Counted from the first letter of the stretch, positions 48,201-61,642 are shown. The stretch: 64,000 nucleotides of DNA from Phascolomyces articulosus (GCA_025677815.1 JAIXMP010000021.1:62001-126000), one strand, 5' to 3'. Notes: a model not told the origin generated them from the letters alone. Translations and numbers: made by a program.

Positions 48201-51200
48201 AAATACTTGATTATATACTATCCTCAATGTATATATACTGATATATTTTATCCAGAGCTATTTTACAATTATGTCATTGTATATCCATATGTGCAGAATC
48301 TCGTTTTCCAGAAGCCAAATATAAAGCTGTTGGTGCATTCATATTTTTACGCTTTTTTTGTCCAGCGATTGTATCCCCTGAATCAACCAGCTTCCGTGGT
48401 AAAATCAGCCCAACTCTTTACCGTGGTTTATTACTTGCAGGGAAAATTGCACAAAATCTAGCCAACAATGTATTGTTCGGTGACAAAGAAGCGTATATGA
48501 TTCCCTTGAACGATTTTTTAACGCGTAATATATATCGAGTGACTCGGTTTCTTCGTGAGATTTCCAAAGATCCAAGGAATAATAATTACGTAGAAGATCT
48601 AGAAGGAGAATTTGAAAGCATTTCTATGAGCAGCAGTGATTACAGCTTACTTCATCATGTATTAATTGATAACATCCAGGCTATGGCTCAACAACTATAT
48701 AAAAAAAACGTTCCATACGCATACCAGGATGGTGGGAAAACAGTAGATCGTGCTATCTTGTCCGAAATGATACTGCGTGGTCAATATGAATGCGTTTCAA
48801 ACTTACTTGCGCATCTTGGCAGCCCTCCCGATGACATGGCTCGTAAAAAAGCATCCGACTTTTGTCTGCGCGGTCGACCGCTTAATTTTGCAAATCAATC
48901 ATACATCGATTTTATGCGGCGAAACAGTGAACGTTATATTGATGATATATTGGCCAAGAAAATTGTCTATGAAGCAGGAAGGTCCCGAGCTGGTAGACCT
49001 GTTCTTTATTTTATTTTTCGACGAATTCAAATACATGAAACTGACTTCGAATCTTTGATGTATATGGCTCTCAGGGTAAGTCATCAATGATAATTTGATT
49101 CAATTATGCTACTGTATTCATGATTCATCATATCCAGATGAATAGGAGCATTAACAACAATGATATAATAAATTAAGAAATTAAAAAATGGATATTTTCA
49201 TTATCTAGACTATGGAAGTGTTATCGGCTGAGCCATTTGAAGTATTAATCGATTTTACAATGTACTGCACAGAATTAAACAGCTCCCCAGATCAAAAATG
49301 GTTTTACCGATTAGTTCGACTGACCCCACGCGAAATTTATGATAATATTGCTGCTGTTCATGCACTCAATGCAAATTTTGACTTATGTCGTTTTCTTAAA
49401 CGAGATATGCCCAAATCTGTCAAGGAATTTGTCAGTAAATTCCAATTTTTTTCTTCAGAAACAGATATTCATCGATATATTCATCCAAAAGAATTACATT
49501 TACCTGAATCAGATGGTAAGTAGCGACAATCATATTATTTTCTATAGTATAAATTTTGGATTTCTAATATTTACATTTTATTATATTTTGCATAACTAGC
49601 CGAGTTAATGATAGAACCTCTTGTGACTGTGACGGGTCATCGTCAACTGACACAAAATAGCGATAGAATGATCCCAGTGACAATTAAGTTGACACATCGC
49701 TATATCCAGTCTATTACTATGAAACGTCAAAAATTATTCTCTGGTTGTTCTGCTATACTTAACGATGTATTTGCGATTGCCGATATTGAAGATGTTACAC
49801 TTGGGCTTGCAAATTCAGAGTCGACACATGAAATTCGCTTCAAAAATCAAAAAACTCAAGGAACAGTCATATTTCATGCATCATCAAGTCATGATGCGGC
49901 GCAATTTGTGTTTGTATGCAAGAAAACTAGAGAAAATAAGTAAAATATCTCATTTAACCCATTATTAATTATATGAATGGTATTTATTACACATACAATT
50001 AAATGTAAAATACAGGTCCTGAAGAATTTAATGAGTCGTGTGGAAGCCCAGCCTGTTTCTCCAATTAATAGAAAATTGATACCGCCAATTTCTTCAATCC
50101 GACCAGAGAACGTCCCTGGTATTCTTCTCAATATGGCACTTATCAACATGGGGAATCAAAATGAAGAATTACGGCATACTTCGTATACTATGCTAAGTGC
50201 TTTAAGTGAATCATTTCACTTTGTATTAGCGAGCCAATTTATGGAGTCTAAAGGTAAATTTTAAAATATGCATATCCAGTTTGAATTATAGACAAATAAA
50301 TAGGATTCATAGAAAAATATTAAATTGAAAAAAAAACAAGGGATTAATACATTATTCTTCATCACTAATTTATAGGTGTTTGTATTCCAAAGAATGATAC
50401 ATTTTGGATTACAGGTGTAAGCACCAAGTTAGCATTTACACAACCAGAGTTGACTCTGGAATTGTTTCGTGAGTGGTTTAGTGGCTACAATATATCAGAT
50501 GAATCCAATAAGCGCTTATGCGTCGAATACATTGTCCCATGGTTGTCCAATATTGGGAAAATATATTCAGTATCAACCGGTGACGATCAAGTGGTAACCA
50601 AAACAAAGGAAATTCTACATATGTTGATAGATGTGACGGTGAAAGCAAATGAAACAGTACGTCTATAAATATATATAACCGATGTGGAACAAAGAAATGA
50701 GTATGAATCCTATATAACAAAATTACATATTTTTCATTCGTCCATATCATTATGTAATATATAGATCCGCCATATTCTTTTATGTAAAATATGGAAAACA
50801 ATTGGAAATAACAGTCTGGACGGCAGCATGTTTATCGACCTAGTTTTGAATACAGTGACTGAATATGCTAATGAACACGGAGGAGTTGGATCTATTCAAA
50901 CCGAGATAATGACCGACATTGTTGTTTCTATGTTCAATATGGTAGTATGCACCAAAATCCTAGCAAAATTACATCATATATTTCTACGGACGGCTTTCAA
51001 CTGGACCCAATCTCTTGTCAATCATCCAGCATGGCGAAAAAGCATTACAATTTTAATTCGCTTTGTGCTTATGGGATCATTTTACTACCGTGGACCTGTC
51101 AGAAACTGTACACCAGAGGTATTACATGTGATTTCCATTACCGCTGGTATTGGTACAACACTGGAGCGTGAGACGTTGCACAGCATGATGGTCAATTTCA

Positions 51201-52721
51201 AACAAGCACTCTGCATCATCGAACCAGTCGGCTCCAAGAAAGTAACACTGATGCTTGAAAAATTGGGAAAAGTTGCATCCGTACGAACACGACTTTTATT
51301 TGGACTCACCAAACAATACACAACCCCTTATACTGCAACACCAGAAGCCACTACGGATATAGTAGAATCAGTAGATCTATATACTGTAGAAACAATTATT
51401 GAACATTTGATAGACGGTGTCGAAACTGTGGCACCCAATACCGATACACTTAATGCATGGAAATCCAGATGGCTTGGTCTAGCAAGTAGCCTAGCATTCC
51501 AATTCAACCCAGCAATCCAACCACGTGCATTCATTGTAATTGGATGTCTTGCGCGCGAAGGTGTCGATGATGAGTTACTGTATCAAATGCTAAATTCACT
51601 CAAAAATGCGTTAGCAAATGCTCATTTTGAACTAGTCCAAGGAATTATCATGTGTTTGCGACGAATTGTTTGCAGTGTTCCACCAGATTCATGCTATATA
51701 CTCCCACTGTTTTGGATTTCTCTTCTCCTTGTTCAAGTTGACCATAGGCCTTTATTTTCAGCAACACTAGAATTACTTTCTGGTGTATTTCATGCTTTGC
51801 AAGAATGTGGCATGATTGGTGGAGGGGAAAAGAATCCAGCCAATTTATTACTTGGTATACGTCAAGGTAATAGTCTTATGCAAGAGTACGACCAGGAACT
51901 AGGCGTCAGTTTTGAAAAATATTTTTCATTTGGAGTAGCTACAGTCCTGTTAAAATCAGCAATACACGATTTGGAAATGCTTAATGCTTTGAAACCGACA
52001 TTGATGGATTTTTTGACAGTTGAAGTAAACCAATATGATGACATAAACGGGAAAAAGATAAGAAAGAAAAATGGGAATGAAGACGGGGGTACTGGTATTG
52101 TCCCAGTATCTGCATTAGGTTATATGGCGGCCCTTTTACCTTGTATTGCTTCGGACGAAAATGTACAAAGAGAGTTGGGCTTCAAACAAACAACAGATAT
52201 AATCAAGAAACTTTGTATACCAGATAAGACATCTGAATTATTATTTATCACACTCTTGACAATCCAATTATCATCCCATGATAACCAGCGTAAATTACGA
52301 GTATATGAATTTTTAGCCGAGGCTGCGACTCTCATGCCAGATACATTTTCTATGGTGTAAGATGATAATGAAGTATATGGTAGTAAGGAAAATGGAGTAA
52401 AAAAAACAGCACTGATCATCTTGATTAATGACTTTAATTATTATGTATAGTTACGAAACTATTGTATCAAAAATGAACAAAATATTAAGCAATTCAACCG
52501 ATTTGGAATTTACAGAACGGGTAAATTCGATCCTTTTGACTATCTGCTCAAGTAGTTCTTTCGATACTGGTGATCGTTCAAAACGCAAGCTCAAGTCAGC
52601 CCTTGAACATGCCGGCTTTTCTGCACTGATCGATTTACATAGTCCCCGAAAAAGGGATGTGATCGCTAATGCAACACTAGCAAGTAGACTTGTAAAACAT
52701 ATTATTGACACAAGTAGTTAA
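42264..52721 (+). CDS. Neurofibromin/Ira-type Ras GTPase-activating protein
   Basis: Stimulates GTP hydrolysis by Ras and so restrains cAMP or MAPK signalling (family knowledge). Nineteen exons were traced in phase: 42264-42317, 42408-42511, 42556-42712, 42797-43421, 43546-43856, 43970-44722, 44820-45140, 45306-46625, 46723-47220, 47318-47566, 47682-47850, 47915-48182, 48256-49075, 49209-49515, 49600-49913, 50016-50253, 50376-50656, 50765-52356 and 52451-52721. They encode about 2,883 residues, close to human NF1. The RasGAP domain (about 1465-1780) has the arginine-finger segment AEILRRTTITTRLLSYL and the FLRFFCPAIVSP motif. The Sec14-like/PH module follows (AGRPVLYFIFRRIQIHETDF; PREIYDNIAAVHALN; then a PH-like part in 49600-49913). 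The flanks are helical-repeat sequence, with a Ser/Gly-rich insert near 45730-45850. All key GAP residues seen are intact. Confidence 0.97.
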
Positions 52722-53608
52722 AAGATACATAGCACAAGTGTATTTATTATCAAAGAAAACATTAGCAGAAGTTTTTCATTTATTTAAAACGTTCTTTTTA
52801 TATATTACGTACAAATGCAAATGAAAAAAAGAATGTAACCTCCGTTTAGTACCATGTATACACGGGAGAAAAGATGCTTTTTTTTTGGTGGAGGGATATA
52901 CAGAAATGAAAATGGTGAGACGATAAAAGCAGTTACAAAAAGCTGCATGTATGTACATGTTGGAATAAGTAAACAATAACAAATAAATTCACCAAAAAAA
53001 AACTTTTCCCGATTACAGAATAGTAATCGAACGATAAGAGGGTTTCGTTTCTGGTATCTTGGGTAATTCAACATCTAAAACACCATCTTCAAACTTGGCA
53101 GATATTCTTTAACAGTCAAGGTTGTCGGGAAGTGTCACCAATCGTTTAAAAGTGCCTTGATGACTTGGTAATGAACATTTTCTTTATTGTGGATGCCAAA
53201 CTAATAAGCAAAAACCTGTAACGAAGTTGTTACTATTTATTTCAGTATATGTAGAATTCCTGATTAAAAATTTTATATTACAATCATACAACCCACATGT
53301 CAGTTGATAAAGTACTTTGTAGACTTCTTGTATACGATGTATGGATGAAACTCACTCTAAGTGTAACACAATACTATAATGAATTCATAACCCGGATAAA
53401 TGAATGGTATTCCCTATCTTTCTTCTCCCACTTATTTTTTTCCCAAATCCCAAAAATTGATTACAAATAATTAAGACACGTGAAAGAAAAGAAAATGTAT
53501 ATTATAACATAACAGTAATACAAGTACAAACCATTTCTTTTTGGGAAAAAAAAAACAAAAAAAACAAAATGAATGTAGCTTATGAGAAAAGGAAAAAAAA
53601 AGAACTAA
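52722..53608. other. Intergenic region containing an HSP20 pseudogene
   Basis: About 890 bp between the NF1 stop and the 3' end of the converging Zn2Cys6 gene. Apart from the HSP20 relic at 53013-53200 it contains only AT-rich sequence with poly-A/T runs. Confidence 0.6.
53013..53200 (-). pseudogene. Decayed HSP20 C-terminal fragment
   Basis: The minus strand reads HQGTFKRLVTLPDNLD, an in-frame stop, then RISAKFEDGVLDVELPKIPE TKPSYRSITI and a terminal TAA. This aligns with GTFKRSLTLPDDID and KISAKFENGILHVNLPK of the intact HSP20 gene at 29380. Upstream, NKENVHYQ corresponds to NSGNVRY but is out of frame, so there is also a frameshift. The N-terminal half is absent. It derives from an HSP20 paralogue. 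Too short and broken to be functional. Confidence 0.87.
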
Positions 53609-56343
53609 TTACAATAGGTTTCCAAGGACAGACTCTATAATAAGATCCACCTGTTGTTCACCAACATCTTGTGTTGTGGAATCAGCAATAATAGTAGACG
53701 TGGTAGGATCAATTACTCCTCCTGCTGACATTGCTGATGATGGTAACGGTGTTTGTAAGGCAGATAAATCAAATGAATCCGTTATTAATGCATTATTGGT
53801 TGTTGTGGATGCTGATGACGTATGTTCAAAGGTTATGACAGTATTGTTATTCGGATGAGGTTCATTATTGTTATGAATACTATCTGTAATATTATGTAAT
53901 GGTTGCTGTTGTGAGGAAAATGCAGTAGCACCGCCAGGAGTATTGGTATTTAAGTGATTAGACTCTTCAAATAAAAAAGATATAGGAGCAGGTGAAACAC
54001 TTGATTCTAAAGTCTCATTCGTTGATAGATTATCCAAGACTTCTGGCGCTGCCTCACTAGATGATGATGAATAAGTATCTGTGGTATAAAGATTATTATT
54101 AATGTTACTAATACTATTGAGGATGCTATCGGTTCCACCTGAAGGAGGAGCTGGGTATTTTTGGAAAAACTCCTTGAGTTGTTTTTCAATGATAAGCATC
54201 GATGTCCAACTTGCCCAACGATGATTTGTCGTTAATGTGTGTGCTGCTTCTAAATGATTCCAGGACTGTATATCCCATGGATCCCGTCGATATTTAAGTA
54301 TTAGAATCTTCGCACTTGTTTCCAATGCAGATGCAACCAGACCATGTGGAAGTCGTTCTGCTTGGTTATTGTAATTAAGAGGGGATCCCAAAAAGGAGTG
54401 TGTTTTTTCTAGTAAATCGATCGCCATTGGAACAACCAAATGCATTCGTATTACGACTTCAATATCATCCAAATCAATGGGTGTCTCCATATCCGGAGTA
54501 GTAGTGGGTATTGGTACTGGGATTCGACCATGCCGTCGACTACCTGAATGTGGCCGACTTTCGTAAATTCCATCCAACTTGGCAGCTACAACGAATAGTT
54601 TTAAAAAGGAAAAATGGATCTTGTATAAAACGCAGGTTGCTTCGATTGTGTATTGTTGTTGGGGCGTCCATCGATGTCGATTGTGCTCAATGAATACGCT
54701 GAATGAATCCAAAATATTATTTAATGCTTCTTCAATGTCCACTTGTGCTAAAGATATCGCAGTACTGGTTGATAAAGCTGTCGGTATGAAAGATGGACGT
54801 CTTCGAAAAATATTATCCTTGCTTTCTGGAAAATACCCAAAAAGCCTGCTGCTAAATTGCGAAATAACAGATTCACAGTAAAAGCTTTCAACTAGATAAT
54901 GGTATGATTTGAACATGCGTGAATTGTTGTTCTCTTGATCAAATTGATATGAACTAGATTCATCGAGGGTTGCTGGAGGGAATGGTCGGCTATATTTATT
55001 TAGTACTTCTCGAGGTACTTGATCCACTGTTTTGAAGTAAAAATACCAAAACACCAAGAAAAGAGGTTACACGAATAAATCAGTAATCCCGGTCAAATGT
55101 TATGAGTCAAATGAAAAAGGATATCCATTCTTTTCTTTAGTTATCACTATTTAGAAAAGGACAAAAAAAATTACATACTTTCGATACAACCCCGCATTGT
55201 ACAATTATACGCCGACCAAAATGTCATTAAACATGCTTCTTCTTCGATATCTGACATTCTAGGTCTATTCTTGAAAAATAATCCAACACGCGTTGCAATC
55301 ATGTGACCCAGGGCAAAGAGAGACATGCCTCGTTTGGCAAATCCAAATGTCACTTCAAACAACGCCAAAAGTATAATTGCTTGATATCTGCTCAGGCTCG
55401 CTTCAGCAGATGCCTTGTTGATAAGAACATAGGCGTAATTAAGAAATGGATTTCGATGATTTTCTGATGTTACAGTTTCCCATAAAGCAACCGGTTTTCC
55501 TTCCAAAAGTTGTGAAATATAAACAGTCGTTCCATATATGACAGTCATTAAGAGCGGATCGGCCGAATCAGTCCAATAGCTTTGTAAAATCATTGTCTTG
55601 TTGAACATGAGTGAATATGGATGTATACAAAAGAAACATTCAATGAATCGCATAGCTTGTTGAGGTGGCAAAGAATTTAGTGGATTTACGGTGGCGCTCG
55701 CAGCATCACCTCCAGTAGCGGAGTCATCAAAGAAATCTTTGCTTTGGTCGATTTGTAAGCTATACAGAGTAAAATCAGGCTCAATGTAATTGTCAAGCGA
55801 CAATCGACTAAACCGTCGTAAAATAATGTTGATCACATCCGATGTCATCCATGTAAAGTACTGAAGCATATCGTACATTTTGACACTACTGACCAGTTTC
55901 AGGAGTTCTGCTGATTTTGTTGCTTGTCCTCCCACAATCAGTTCGTTCGAAGCACTATTCTCGGGACCAAAGAAAGATGAATAAATGTCTTTAATATAAT
56001 ATTGTAAGCCGGTGTCTTTCCCACTAAACAAGTAGGATGTATTATTGGGTGTTGTTTTGGTATATGATACGTTTTCAAATATAAATTCTTTACACAGAGA
56101 CGATGAAAGGGATCGTGTTGGTGCTTCGTTTCGTGCTAATATCAGTTTGTTGACAACAGCATTTTTGGGTGGTCGACCTACAGGTGCCGGCTTGGCATAG
56201 TGACATTCTGTATCTTTTGCTTGGCATCGTTGACATGGTTTGTTTCCGTCACATTTCACTTTTTTTAATCGGCATGGTAGACAGCTTACTTTACGTTTAG
56301 CGCTACTACTAGATTGTTCTTGCTGGGTTTTCGATTTCCCCAT
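53609..56343 (-). CDS. Zn2Cys6 fungal-specific transcription factor
   Basis: Two exons, 55179-56343 and 53609-55026, give 860 residues. The DNA-binding cluster at about 19-46 is CLPCRLKKVKC then DGNKPCQRCQAKDTEC, with spacing C-x2-C-x6-C-x5-C-x2-C-x6-C. The middle homology region of fungal TFs covers roughly residues 150-500 (for example QQAMRFIECFFCIHPYSLMF, and a segment with YAYVLINKASAEASLSRYQA). The C-terminal 200 residues are Ser/Thr/Asn-rich and acidic, suiting an activation domain. Target genes are unknown. The start MGKSKTQQEQSSSS is the first ATG before the cluster. The gene converges with NF1. Confidence 0.94.
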
Positions 56344-56937
56344 TGTTTTTAGGATTTGAAAGAGAAAGGGAAGGAAGAAAAAAAGCGATTGCTATTGATT
56401 CGTAAGATTATTATGGAAATAAAAAAAAAAAGTGAAAGAAATGGACAAAAAAAGAAAACAGTTTGTTACTGCTCAGCGGCAATAAGTGTGGAAACAATCC
56501 CTTTATAGATCCAGTGACCATATGGTTGGTTAAGTTGCATTATGAAATCATTTGGTCAGCAATAATTCTAAAAATCCAGCCATTTCCAGCCAAGTGACTA
56601 AATTTTTAATTAAGTTCAAGCAAACAGTTTATAGCAACCCTCTAATTAACCCTGTTATTGCGCTTTACGTTTAAAAATTTGGTTTTATTAAAAGTCTCTG
56701 TTGAACACATCGTCCTTGTCGGACTTTTTTGTTCGAGACAGATATTAAGAGAAAAGAGTGGATGAAAACCCTGGGCTCGTAAGCATGGAAAAAGTTAAGA
56801 AGGAAAGGTTAAAGGGTATGTCATAAAATATGAAGGGGTTACAGTGAGTCTGTTTATAGAAAGTAAGTGACATAAAGTAGTAACTGTATCTAACTAATGA
56901 GAGTACACTAGGGAAAAAGGAAATTATTGCGCTTTAC

Positions 56938-57077
56938 AGGTTTTTTCCAAATTATTTGCGCTAAGTAATATAATTTTTGCGCTGTTTTTCATCAAAACCA
57001 TTGATTTAAGGAGGGAAACGCAAAATTTAGAAACGCAAAATGATTTTTTCTTGACGCAAATAATTTGGAAAAAACCT
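56938..57077. mobile_element. 140-bp MITE-like element with perfect 23-bp terminal inverted repeats
   Basis: The left end AGGTTTTTTCCAAATTATTT-GCG (56938-56960) is exactly complementary to the right end (57055-57077). Inside, TTTGCG-type hexamers on the left (near 56954 and 56974) face CGCAAA-type hexamers on the right (near 57019, 57034 and 57055), so the element can fold on itself. There is no coding capacity and no clear target-site duplication. A non-autonomous DNA transposon or a structured regulatory element would both fit. Confidence 0.7.
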
Positions 57078-57892
57078 ATATTATCATGTATGTATATATA
57101 TATATATAATAGTACAAGAATTTATAATAATAATATATAAAATAGCAACAATAAGTATCAGTGTTAGTACTACGTATTCACTCACTCATCCACTCTGAAT
57201 ATCATATAGAAACAATATTCCCTTTTCTTCCACTCCATCTTTCAATACACTTCCTTTTTTTTTTTGGCGAAAAATGAGATGTGCAAAGAAGAAAAAAGGA
57301 AATGAGCAACGATAGAATAAAGAAAGCAAAAATCTTTCTTTTAAAATGTCCAATGTTCTAAGTGGTAGCACCATGTAGTAAAATGAGAAATAATAAAATT
57401 CCATATATACCTGTTAATTTGAGTAATGTTTGGCTGAAATCATTTCCCTCTACATTAATATCACTCTCTTACACTCTATAACCATTGGTCAGTTGCATGT
57501 TGGTCGTGCCATCAAGACACCACCACAACAGCACTTATCATGATGATTTTAAAAATTGAAGGATAAAAGCGTTACTCACTGACCTTTTGTTATATATATC
57601 AAATAGAGAATGTATTATTTTAATTAAATTACATCATAGTATGTAAATAATGATGATCTTTAGAATAACGTGAATAATGTCTTTGCTTTTATATTATGAT
57701 GGTATAGATAAAATGCGATAAATCATAAACAGAAATAATAATAAAACTCATTGCTAATAACAAGGTATACGATTGCTAATATGTCCGGCTGATATTTTGG
57801 CCGCTCATACAAGTACAAATTACTGCTGTGATTATTCATACAAGGGTTGATTCAGATGGTTTAATAGAAGATGATGTGTAATGCATCAATCC

Positions 57893-58054
57893 AATACGTG
57901 GATTGATGAAACATATGGAGATCAGCTATATCGATACGGTTCATATAAAGTATCTACCTTATTATATAAACCTGTAACCAATTATTCACTTATTGACGCA
58001 CAATTTGGATGAGGCATAACAACAGGATTATTTGATATTGGCCAAAAAACGTAA
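57893..58054 (+). pseudogene. Unidentified coding relic with one in-frame stop
   Basis: The frame reads NTWIDETYGDQLYRYGSYKV STLLYKPVTNYSLIDAQFG, a TGA at 58010, then GITTGLFDIGQKT and TAA. The balanced residue use is unlike the surrounding AT-rich frames. No family is recognised and no flanking exon was found. Confidence 0.3.
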
Positions 58055-59465
58055 TCCTGCACTTTAGGGTGTTTCATAGATACCGTAGCCACGCCTTTCA
58101 TAAGATAAGTGTATATAAAGAAACCTTCTATCAACGTGATATTCTACTAATAATTTTTTTTATGAAACCATTATCTACACAATAGACAAAGCAAAGGAAA
58201 AAAAACATTTTCCTACGCCGAATGAAAGCATAACCGTCAATTTTTTTGTTTACTGTTATAAACACCACAAGATCCTTTGTTATTAATAACGTTCTACGTA
58301 CTGAGCAAATATTGAAGCGACAGGGGGAATTTGAATTACTTTATAGTTCATCTTTCATCTAATATTAAGTATTTAAACAAGAATCTCATTGTGGAATAGT
58401 CCTAAATGAGCGGAACCTTCCTAACCACTGATGGCATAGTTCAAGCAAAGAGCTGTCAGTGATAGTAATTGTTAACCATTATACTGTCATTTGAGGATTT
58501 TACTTGGTATCATTAGATCGACAAAAACAAGGTTTTATAACTTTAAATACCACAGTCTTTTCTTATAACTACTGTATCCTTGATATCAAAGAGATAGCAG
58601 ATACGTAAAAACATTTGTAATAGTTATACTCGCGCTTCCTTATTACCAGATAATAGTGATGGCTATAATGAATCATTTAAAGCATATGATAAAATAATCC
58701 ACAGCTACAGGCATCACAAGTAATATATAAGTTATTGTAAAATTCTTTTGAAGGGACAAAGAAATCGCCATGAGAGATACATTTATCATATAAGCTAAAC
58801 GATTCTACGAAATATGTCGATATTATTAATAACTCAATCCACCAATATTGTCACTTCGATTCCCTACATATCACAGTACTCTGCATCCTTAGTGTAGTAT
58901 TACGAATAACCTATACATATGTATGCTATAGCATTAATGCCTGCCATGTAATATTATTGTTACAGATGAAATTACCTCTTTTTTGTTTTTAACTCTTACT
59001 TCAATCATAATGAATGAGAAAAGTCAGTGGTTCTCATCATCATTTCCTTATCAATATGTCGTTTCTCAAGCGATACTGGTCTACGGATGCGAATTTATCC
59101 ACTTATAACGTTACATTTGTTGTGAAACATCAAATATAATGCATAAAATATGACCACCAAAACTATGTCCAAGCTTGAACTGACAATAAAAAATACGTAA
59201 TACATAAAAACTCAAACGTTTATTTCTACTACTCTTGAACCTCTGTATAGGCGTTTTTTATTGGGGAGATTATATAGGGAAGGAAAAATATTAATGCGAT
59301 ACCTGGGGTCCAATCAAGAATTAACCGTCGGTATTGAAGTGAAAACAAGTAAACTTGTAATTTTTGGCTCGGATTATCGGCAATGTCAATTTTATGCACG
59401 TACAACTTCGCTTGATGAATTTTTTTCCATCTCTTCCCTCCTTTTTTTCAAACAACATAAAAACC

Positions 59466-61642
59466 ATGCAACAATATTCAAAGGAGGGTGGTGAACAAAA
59501 CTCGGCTTTTTATCCACCTCCACCTCCTCCACAGCCCCATCAAAACTACCCTACCGCACCCACCTATAACTATAACAATTATGCTACTCCTCCTCCACAG
59601 CCAGATCAGCAACCTTATTATCATGGCGAAGAAACTGAAAAGGCGGTCCGTCCTTCAAGTGGATGGAAAGATATATGGGCACTTATACTGTGGCTTTTAA
59701 ACTTGGGAGCGTTTATAGGAGTTTCCGTTTTGGCTTTGCGAACATATAATAGCAACAGTTCAACATTTGGAAGTGTCAATTCTTCCACTCAGTATTCTGG
59801 TGCTGTATTTGGTACAGGTGCCTTTCAAATCTTTGGATTGGCTGCAGTGGTAGGCTTTGGCATAAGTTTCCTTTATCTACTTCTTGCGAATGCGTAAGTA
59901 TTACAATATATGAATATTTTGTTTGTCTGTTTTTTCCAGTTTTCTTGGCTATTCTGGATCTGATTTCGGAAGGAAAAACTTACCGTTTTGCCTATTAAAC
60001 ATCTTATGACTCAATAATAGATTTCCTCGATTCATGATTATTGCTACGTTCATTGGCAGTATCATCGTTTATTTTGGAGTTACTATATATTATTTTACAC
60101 AACATTATTATTCAGCAGCTATCGTATTTTTGATCTTTTCGTGTTTATATTTACTCGCATTTTGGTGGTGGAGAAGTAGAATACCCTTTGCTACAGGTAT
60201 GTTTGTTGTAATTATTATCAGTATCATGATGCATATATGAAAAAGTCCGACACAAACCCCTTTTAGAGCATCCCGTTTGTTTTGTTTGCAGCTGACCACT
60301 TGCATAATACATGATAGTGATGTTGGAAACGGTTTGTTCAATTTGTCGTAGACATCCAAGTTCAATAGTAGCAGGTCTTATTTCTCTTATTATCCAGACT
60401 GCATTTTCTATTTGGTTCTCATTGGTTGTTGTTGGAGCATATCAAACTTGGTTCAGTACAACAAGTAATAATGCTCGAATCAACCTTGCTATGGTTTTCA
60501 TAGTGTTTTCTTATTATTGGACGTCTCAGGTAAGATAGCTAAAGGGAATGGAAGGAGGAGCCATCGCATCAACCAGAAATCATGATATATAACATTTGTA
60601 AATATGTAGGTTATTTCGTATGTTACGCATGTTACATTATCCGGACTTTACGCAACAGTCTACTTTTTAAACGATCAAGTACGACATCCAATCTTGGGCA
60701 GCTTTAAACGAGCCGTGACAACAAGTTTTGGGTCAATTTGCTTCGGTAGTCTTTTAATTGCTATTGTGAATATGATTCGCTATTTCTTGCAGATTCTTCA
60801 AAACAACACAGATAACCCTATATTGAGCTTCCTGGTTTGTATTGTCCAATGTATTGTTGGATGTTTCCAAGGAATTTTTGTAAGTATTATACCTCTCCAT
60901 TTAAATTACATTTGTGCATAAATATATTATTTGAACCAACAAACATCCTGTCTTATTCGATTGATAATCACATAGGAATGGTTTACCCATTATGCATTCA
61001 GTGGTGTGGCAATATTTGGTGAAGCTTTCATTCCAAGTGCACGACGTACATGGAACCTTATGAAAGATCGTGGTATTGATGCAATGGTTAATGATTCCCT
61101 TATTGGAAATGTACTTTTCATGGGTAAAGTGATCGACCGATTTCCCGCAAGACATTCTGAATGTTATTTTAGTACTAAACTACCAAAAATGTCTCATAAT
61201 ATTATTGTAGGCGGTTTATTGGTGGGTGTCCTTTCATCATTATTAGGTTTTATATATTTGAAAGCGGCACAACCAGCATACAATCAAACAGGTGGTATGA
61301 CACCTATTGTTGTCATGGTGTGCTTCTTGATCGGCTCTTCTATGTTCTCCAGTATTGCTACAGTGATCTCAAGTGGTGTTGCCACGACATTTGTTTGTTT
61401 GGCTGAAGATCCAGATGCTTTACGAAGGTAAAAAAGCAATTCACTTTTATTTGTTATACAAACTGAGATATACTAATTATTTTTTTTATTAATTATATGA
61501 TCAGAACTCGACCTGAACTCTTTGAAAAGGTAAAGTTAAACAAGGATTATATTTCCTAACAATGAAAATACTAATAACAGAAAAAAATGAACCATTCTTG
61601 TAGATTCGTGAAACATATCCCAGAGTTGTTCAAGGCGTTTAA
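59466..61642 (+). CDS. PNS1: Choline-transporter-like (CTL/Pns1) multi-pass membrane protein
   Basis: Seven exons (59466-59893, 60021-60196, 60318-60529, 60610-60879, 60976-61427, 61505-61529, 61604-61642) join in phase to 533 residues. The cytosolic N-terminus is Pro/Tyr/Gln-rich (YPPPPPPQPHQNYP), and about ten membrane segments follow. SRIPFAT with VMLETVCSICRRHPSS, then FSYYWTSQVISYVTHVTLSG, FKRAVTTSFGSICFGSL and EWFTHYAFSGVAIFGEAF are CTL/Pns1 blocks. The cytosolic C-terminus is short. Pns1 sits in the plasma membrane; transport of choline is established for some animal CTLs but not for yeast Pns1 (family knowledge). One exon is only 25 nt. Slu7 follows in the same direction after 237 bp. 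Confidence 0.94.

Larger units (their letters stand above)
56344..59465. other. 3.1-kb gene-poor interval between divergent Zn2Cys6 and CTL genes
   Basis: Contains the Zn2Cys6 promoter, the inverted-repeat element at 56938-57077, a coding relic at 57893-58054 and, near the right end, the CTL promoter. The remainder is AT-rich without recognisable exons. Confidence 0.5.
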
